Source of the DNA: Pseudomonas helmanticensis
GTDB lineage: Bacteria; Pseudomonadota; Gammaproteobacteria; Pseudomonadales; Pseudomonadaceae
DNA length: 64,000 nucleotides
Assembly: GCF_900182985.1 (NCBI RefSeq)
Contig: NZ_FXUY01000001.1
Coordinates: forward strand, 1,488,001-1,552,000
Direction of reading: 5' to 3'
Position 1 is the first letter of the stretch. The number at the start of each line of letters is the position of its first letter. Below the pieces are notes generated by a model. That model searched no databases, was not told the DNA's origin, and saw nothing but the letters and a program-made list of their open reading frames with translations. Position numbers and translations under genes: made by a program. Positions 59,833-64,000 of this stretch are shown here, in pieces.

Positions 59833-61316
59833 AACGCATCGGTCTGCGCGCCAGCTGCGTGGTTGGCTTCGACGGCACGCAACATGTGCTGTGGCGCGAC
59901 GGCGAAGTGGTCTTTGCCGGGGCGCGCATCGAGTTCGTCGGACGCGGTTACACCGGGCCGGTGGATCAGTGGATCGACTACGGCAACGCGTTGATCGGTC
60001 CCGGTTTCATCGACCTCGATGCACTCGGCGATCTCGACTCCACGGTACTGACGCTGGATAACGGCGACGAACGCGCCATGGGCCGCATGTGGTCTGCCGA
60101 GTACCTGGCGGCCGGCCCGCGCGAGACTTACAGCAGCGAAGAAGAAGTCTTCAAATACCGCTACGCCTTCACCCAGTTGATCCGCAACGGCATTACCACG
60201 GCAATGCCGATCACCTCGATGTATTACCGCGAGTGGGCGCAAACCTACGACGAATTTGCCGCCGTTGCCGAGGTGGCCGGCGAGCTCGGTTTACGCAGCT
60301 ACCTCGGCCCCTGCTACATGAGCGGCATGAGTTATTGGCGCGCCGACGGCAGCCTCGGCCATCACTGGAACGAGGCGCGCGGGCTGGCCGGACTGGATGC
60401 CGCTGAACGCTTTTTCAAGGATTTCGACGGCGCACACCACGGCTTGATTCGCGGCGCACTGTTGCCTGATCGCATCCAGACCTGCACCCCGGCGCTGCTG
60501 CAACGCACCTCGGCGCTGAGCCGCGAACTGAACGCGCCGATGCGTCTGCATTGCTGCCAGGCACTCAGCGAAGTGGCGATGGTCGAGCAGTTGCGCGGGA
60601 CTTCGCCGCTGGGCTGGTTGCAGCAACTGGATTTGCTCACCCCGCGCAGCTTGCTGCCGCACGGCATCTACACCACTGGCGATGATGACTTGCAGCGGGT
60701 GATCGACGGCGGCGCGAGCCTGGTGCATTGCCCGTTGGTGTTCGCCCGCGATGGCGAGGCGCTGAATTCATTTGGTCGCTACCGCGCCAAGGGCGTCAAC
60801 TTTGCCTTGGGCACCGACACCTGGCCGGCGGACTTGCTGGAAAACATGCGCCACGGTCTGAACATTGCGCGGTTGATGGAGGGCGGATCTGCGCTGACCA
60901 GCAGTCTCGATCTGTACAACGCCGCCACTCTCGGCGGTGCGCGGGCGCTGGGGCGCGATGACCTCGGCCGCCTGGCCCCCGGCGCCAAAGCCGACATCAC
61001 CGTGTTCAGCTTGCGCGGCCTGCATCTGGGGCCGCTGTTCGATCCTTTGAAAAACCTGCTGCTGGCCGGGCGCGGCGACGATTGCATCGCCAGTTACATC
61101 GACGGTCGTTGCGTGATGCACGACGGTCAGGTCAGCGGCGTCGACTACCCCGCCCTGCAACGCCAGGCACAACGCCAATACGAAAAACTGATGCGCAGCC
61201 ACAGCGAACGAGCCTTTGCCCGACCGGACTGGAAAAGCCTGTTCCAGCCGGCCATTCCGTTCGCCGACGACTACAGCGCCGAAGCGCCGTTGAGCGCGAT
61301 TGATCCACTTTCCTAG
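59829..61316 (+). CDS. Amidohydrolase-family protein lacking the HxH metal motif (chlorohydrolase-like)
   Basis: 495 residues with the overall amidohydrolase fold. The first metal motif, normally PGFIDxHxH, reads GPGFIDLDALGDLD, so both histidines are missing. Later positions are kept: RLHCCQALSE (His), LLPHGIYT (His) and FALGTDTWPADLLENM (Asp). The C-terminal composite domain has KADITVFSLRGLHLGP. It resembles the TrzA/ethylammeline chlorohydrolase branch. Either the metal is held differently, as may be normal for this branch, or the reaction differs. The GTG or ATG start overlaps the preceding gene by four bases. Confidence 0.88.
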   Translation: MKRIGLRASCVVGFDGTQHVLWRDGEVVFAGARIEFVGRGYTGPVDQWIDYGNALIGPGFIDLDALGDLDSTVLTLDNGDERAMGRMWSAEYLAAGPRETYSSEEEVFKYRYAFTQLIRNGITTAMPITSMYYREWAQTYDEFAAVAEVAGELGLRSYLGPCYMSGMSYWRADGSLGHHWNEARGLAGLDAAERFFKDFDGAHHGLIRGALLPDRIQTCTPALLQRTSALSRELNAPMRLHCCQALSEVAMVEQLRGTSPLGWLQQLDLLTPRSLLPHGIYTTGDDDLQRVIDGGASLVHCPLVFARDGEALNSFGRYRAKGVNFALGTDTWPADLLENMRHGLNIARLMEGGSALTSSLDLYNAATLGGARALGRDDLGRLAPGAKADITVFSLRGLHLGPLFDPLKNLLLAGRGDDCIASYIDGRCVMHDGQVSGVDYPALQRQAQRQYEKLMRSHSERAFARPDWKSLFQPAIPFADDYSAEAPLSAIDPLS

Positions 61317-61327
61317 AGAGTTCTGCC

Positions 61328-61990
61328 ATGCACAGTTTCGATTTCAGCCAGCTCAGCCCACGGGAAAAATACAAGATCCTCATCGGCAGCGTCGTGCCCC
61401 GGCCGATTGCGCTGGTGACCACCATCGATGGCGAGGGCCGGGTCAATGCCGCGCCGTTCAGTTTCTTCAATGCGCTGTCGGCGGATCCACCGATTCTGGC
61501 GCTGGGCGTCGAGAACTACGGCGACCAAAGCCCGAAAGACACCACGCGCAATATCCAGCTCAATCAGGAGTTCACCGTGAATATCGTCAGCGATGCGCTG
61601 GTGGAGGCGATGAATGTGTGTGCCGTGCCGTTCGCGCCGGGTTTCGATGAGCTGACCGCAGCAGGGCTGACGGCGATTGCCGGCACCACGGTGAAATGCC
61701 CACGCATCGGCGAAGCCCCGGTGGCGCTGGAGTGCCGACGGATGATGGCGCTGAACATCGGTCAGTCGCGCGAGATCATTTTTGGCGAGGTGCTGATGGC
61801 GCATGTGCGCGATGAGTTGATCGATCCGAAGACGCTGTACATCGATCAATTGGCGCTGGATGCGATCGGGCGCATGGGCGGCCATGGTTACGCGCGAACC
61901 CGCGATTACTTCGATTTGCCGACCCGTTCGTTGCAAGCGTGGACGGACGCACCGGGCGGTGGCGAACGCTTTTGGCCAACCCCCAAATAA
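61328..61990 (+). CDS. Flavin reductase-like domain protein (FMN-binding split barrel)
   Basis: 220 residues. [40 protein letters not shown] and [20 protein letters not shown] are the hallmarks of the flavin-reductase-like family. Such proteins bind FMN and often supply reduced flavin to a monooxygenase. None is encoded next to it here. The gene starts 11 bases after the second amidohydrolase. It is the last gene of the operon, which is followed by REP-type repeats. Confidence 0.9.
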   Translation: MHSFDFSQLSPREKYKILIGSVVPRPIALVTTIDGEGRVNAAPFSFFNALSADPPILALGVENYGDQSPKDTTRNIQLNQEFTVNIVSDALVEAMNVCAVPFAPGFDELTAAGLTAIAGTTVKCPRIGEAPVALECRRMMALNIGQSREIIFGEVLMAHVRDELIDPKTLYIDQLALDAIGRMGGHGYARTRDYFDLPTRSLQAWTDAPGGGERFWPTPK

Positions 61991-62003
61991 ACGGCAACAG
62001 CAA

Positions 62004-62030
62004 AAGATCGCAGCCTGCGGCAGCTCCTAC
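62004..62030. repeat. REP-like sequence with the atcgcagcctgcggcagc core
   Basis: agatcgcagcctgcggcagc followed by tcctac directly precedes the composite palindromic repeat. The same two units are adjacent at 2472-2632, but in the opposite order. Confidence 0.6.
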
Positions 62031-62136
62031 TGATCGTTCCCACGCTCCGCGTGGGAATGCCGCCATGGACGCTCTGCGTCCACTGTGACGCGGAGCGTCA
62101 CGGGATGCGTTCCCACGCAGAGCGTGGGAACGATCA
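62031..62136. repeat. Composite palindromic repeat, copy 2 (106 bp)
   Basis: Ends TGATCGTTCCCACGC and GCGTGGGAACGATCA match copy 1 at 2472-2579. Inner hairpins are GGACGCTCTGCGTCC and TGACGCGGAGCGTCA. It lies between the convergent flavin reductase and DUF799 genes. Confidence 0.85.
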
Positions 62137-62145
62137 TTACCGGGT

Positions 62146-62805
62146 TTAGTCAGTGCCGTATTTCGGCGAACGCGGGCCGTATAGCAGGCCCGCCGGGTGT
62201 CCGGCCGAGAGCAGGCGATTGCTCGCCACACCGGCAATCGGATAACCGGCATCGGTGGAACTGTTGATGATCTGCTTCACTGCCGCTGTGATCAGCATGC
62301 CAACCAGACCGCCACCACCGTTATTGCCGCCCTCTTCGCTCGACGCCCGCGCCGCACCGGTCCACAGCGTGGTGCCGGTTTTCAGGTCAACCAGTTTCGC
62401 CGTCGCGGTCACTGCGGTTTCGCTGCTGATCACCATGTAACGCGTACCGTATTCGGAAACGGTGATGTACAGCGCCGCGTCCGCACCGAAGATTTCCTTC
62501 AGTTTGTTCGGCGGTGCCTGATGAATGTCATCCGGTGTGGTCAGGCCGTTCTGGCGGAAGGTCTCGTCGACCAGCGCAATCGGCAACACGTAGTAACCGG
62601 CTTCGGCCAGCGGGAACGTCACTTGCGACAACAGGCTGTACGACGCCTTCACATCCGGCGAAGTGTTCAGCGGTGGCAGCACCAGAATGGTCTTCGGCCG
62701 CGCCTGTTTGTACGCCGAATAGTCGACGGTTTTCGGCGCGACACAGCCACCGAGTACGGTCAGGGCCAACGCGCCGGCCAGCAGTTTCAATGCGCGCGAA
62801 ATCAT
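62146..62805 (-). CDS. DUF799 lipoprotein (GNA1162-like)
   Basis: 219 residues. The start [20 protein letters not shown] ends in a GGC lipobox (VLGGCVAPK). The mature part has [40 protein letters not shown] and a hydrophobic, glycine-rich stretch [20 protein letters not shown]. This matches the DUF799 family that includes neisserial GNA1162, structurally like TolB's N-domain. Overlap ATGA with the preceding DUF4810 gene suggests the three lipoproteins form one complex. Confidence 0.88.
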   Translation of the reverse strand: MISRALKLLAGALALTVLGGCVAPKTVDYSAYKQARPKTILVLPPLNTSPDVKASYSLLSQVTFPLAEAGYYVLPIALVDETFRQNGLTTPDDIHQAPPNKLKEIFGADAALYITVSEYGTRYMVISSETAVTATAKLVDLKTGTTLWTGAARASSEEGGNNGGGGLVGMLITAAVKQIINSSTDAGYPIAGVASNRLLSAGHPAGLLYGPRSPKYGTD

Positions 62806-63170
62806 TGCACGACTCCGGCCTTGGCGTTTTTAAGGAGAAAATCCATGTACGTGCCGGACTCGGGGAACAGCGCTTTCTCGGTGTTGAACTGCTGCACCAT
62901 CTGATCGTCCTTGCCCATGCTCAGGTACAACAGGCCCAGGTGCGCGTGGTAACCCGGCGGTACGGCTTTGCCGGTGGAACGGATCTTTTGCAAATCACGT
63001 TCAAGCGCTTCGGCCTGGGCTTCTTTCGGCTCTTCGCCTTTGAAGTATTCGTAGACCTGCGGCTCGTAGCCTTCCCACTGGTACAGGGTTTTCGGGCTGC
63101 TGCAACCGGCCAGCAAGGCGCTGGCGGCCAGCGTCAGCACCAACAATGTGCGCGACATAGTCAAATTCAT
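62802..63170 (-). CDS. DUF4810 lipoprotein
   Basis: 122 residues. A signal peptide with lipobox (LVLTLAASALLAGC) is followed by YQWEGYEPQVYEYFKGEEP and a helical, TPR-like stretch with VPPGYHAHLGLLYLSMGKDD. These mark DUF4810, regularly found between a CsgG-like gene and a DUF799 gene. AAGGAGCAACACCCC precedes the ATG. It lies 29 bases after the CsgG-like gene. Confidence 0.88.
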   Translation of the reverse strand: MNLTMSRTLLVLTLAASALLAGCSSPKTLYQWEGYEPQVYEYFKGEEPKEAQAEALERDLQKIRSTGKAVPPGYHAHLGLLYLSMGKDDQMVQQFNTEKALFPESGTYMDFLLKNAKAGVVQ

Positions 63171-63199
63171 GGGGTGTTGCTCCTTGCAATGGGCGTCGA

Positions 63200-63892
63200 T
63201 CAGTTGCCCGGTTTCCAGGCACCGGCGTTCATGCCGTCCACCAGACGATTGATTGCCTCACGCATGGCCAGGTCGAGGACTTTGCCGTTGAGGGTGGAGT
63301 CGTAGGCAGCGGTGCCGCCGAAGCCGATGATTTCGCGGTTGGACAAGGCGTATTCGCCCGCGCCCTGTGTCGAATAGACCACTTCGGAAGTACTGATGTT
63401 GACGATGTTCAGGTTGACCTTGGCGTAGGCGACCTGGGTCTTGCCACGGCCGAGAATGCCGAACAACTGGTGATCGCCGGTCTCTTTGCGGCCGAACTCG
63501 GTAACGTCACCGGTGACCACATAATCAGCGCCTTTCAAGCGTTGGGCCTGGCCCTTGATCGCCGCTTCCTGCTGGATTTCACCCATGTTGTCGCGATCCA
63601 GCACGCTGAAGCGGTTGGTCTGCTGCAAGTGGGTGATGAGAATAGTCTTGGCCTGGCCACCGAGACGGTCGACGCCATCGGAGAAGATCCCGCGCATGTA
63701 GCTGGAGCGGTTGTCGAACTTGCCCACGGCCATTGGCACGCGAACGCCGGTCCAGATCTGCGAAGCGCTTTCAACCTTGGCCACCGGCAATGCGCGGGAG
63801 CTTTCAGTGGCGCAACCGGCGAGCGAGCCGGCCAGCGTGCCCAGCACCGCAATCGCCACGCCTGAGACCAACATCCGGGAGATCATTCTCAC
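63200..63892 (-). CDS. CsgG/HfaB-family outer-membrane lipoprotein
   Basis: 230 residues. A lipoprotein signal (MLVSGVAIAVLGTLAGSLAG then Cys) leads to a CsgG-like domain with AVGKFDNRSSYMRG, LITHLQQTNRFSVLDRDNMG and GADYVVTGDVTEFGRKE. CsgG forms the secretion channel of curli, but this group is linked to other envelope roles. No curlin gene is nearby. A GTG at 63892 has AAGGA seven bases upstream, and an ATG at 63886 is the alternative. It is the first gene of the three-lipoprotein operon. 63893-64000 shows no gene. Confidence 0.9.
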   Translation of the reverse strand: MRMISRMLVSGVAIAVLGTLAGSLAGCATESSRALPVAKVESASQIWTGVRVPMAVGKFDNRSSYMRGIFSDGVDRLGGQAKTILITHLQQTNRFSVLDRDNMGEIQQEAAIKGQAQRLKGADYVVTGDVTEFGRKETGDHQLFGILGRGKTQVAYAKVNLNIVNISTSEVVYSTQGAGEYALSNREIIGFGGTAAYDSTLNGKVLDLAMREAINRLVDGMNAGAWKPGN

Positions 63893-64000
63893 TGAGTATT
63901 CCTTTTTGAAAAACAGGGGTGTCCCGGCACGGCAAAGCGTTGAGGCTCGGGAAAGGGCCGGCATTATGCCAAAGTGCCATCACCGCGAACAGATTTTTTT

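Noticed and set aside
1..64000. CRISPR arrays, prophage or transposase genes
   Set aside because: No regularly spaced direct repeats, phage structural genes or transposase motifs were found in the window.

Overview
The window is chromosomal DNA from a fluorescent-group Pseudomonas. The signs are high GC with GC-rich third codon positions, an agu2-type agmatine operon, REP-like palindromes carrying the atcgcagcctgcggcagc and gcgagcaggctc cores, and many Pseudomonas-type regulators and transporters. Coding density is high. No prophage, transposase, CRISPR array, rRNA or replication origin was seen. The only RNA gene is a tRNA-Ser(UGA).

Layout. 1-2.4 kb (minus): an exported oxidation module of a lipoprotein cytochrome c, a Tat-type D-arabinono-1,4-lactone oxidase and a Tat-type PLP enzyme cut by the window edge. 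2.4-9.8 kb: a composite palindromic repeat, a GapN-like aldehyde dehydrogenase, a DUF3302/HlyD/FUSC efflux operon, an acyltransferase-SGNH protein and an EamA exporter divergent from an Lrp regulator. 10-14.7 kb: a YceK-like lipoprotein, a Bax-inhibitor-1 protein, the tRNA-Ser, then an AT-richer accessory patch of small lipoproteins, gene remnants and orphans. 14.8-21.7 kb: an ABC exporter, cupin, LysR/GST pair, two alpha/beta hydrolases and RidA. 21.7-27.0 kb (minus): the agmatine operon agu2A-agu2B-agu2C-agu2A' with a GlxA-type regulator downstream and a LysR gene divergent upstream. 27.1-30 kb: a 5'-truncated radical SAM gene squeezed between two LysR genes. 30-32.3 kb: RidA, an XRE regulator and an HD-GNAT fusion frame. 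32.5-35.8 kb: a PhnD/C/E/E-type ABC importer. 35.8-41.2 kb: RlhA (U32), LysR, a fatty-acid hydroxylase-SRPBCC fusion and a strictosidine-synthase-like protein.

41.3-48.5 kb is the most interesting region. Small acidic or helical stress-type proteins and a DUF4142 protein precede a tightly overlapping six-gene stressosome operon: rsbR, rsbS, rsbT, a HATPase-PP2C fusion, a soluble histidine kinase and a REC-PAS-HK-REC hybrid kinase. No sigma-B-like factor or RsbV/RsbW pair is present, so the output probably passes into two-component signalling. 48.6-53.6 kb carries a class II UvrA and another PAS hybrid kinase. 53.7-62.0 kb is a GntR-controlled catabolic operon: a polyamine-type ABC importer, a cytosine-deaminase-like amidohydrolase, a second amidohydrolase lacking the usual HxH metal motif, and a flavin reductase. 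Its substrate is unknown. The window ends with a CsgG/DUF4810/DUF799 lipoprotein operon.

All functional names come from reading motifs by eye. No database search was possible, so substrate assignments are inferences.
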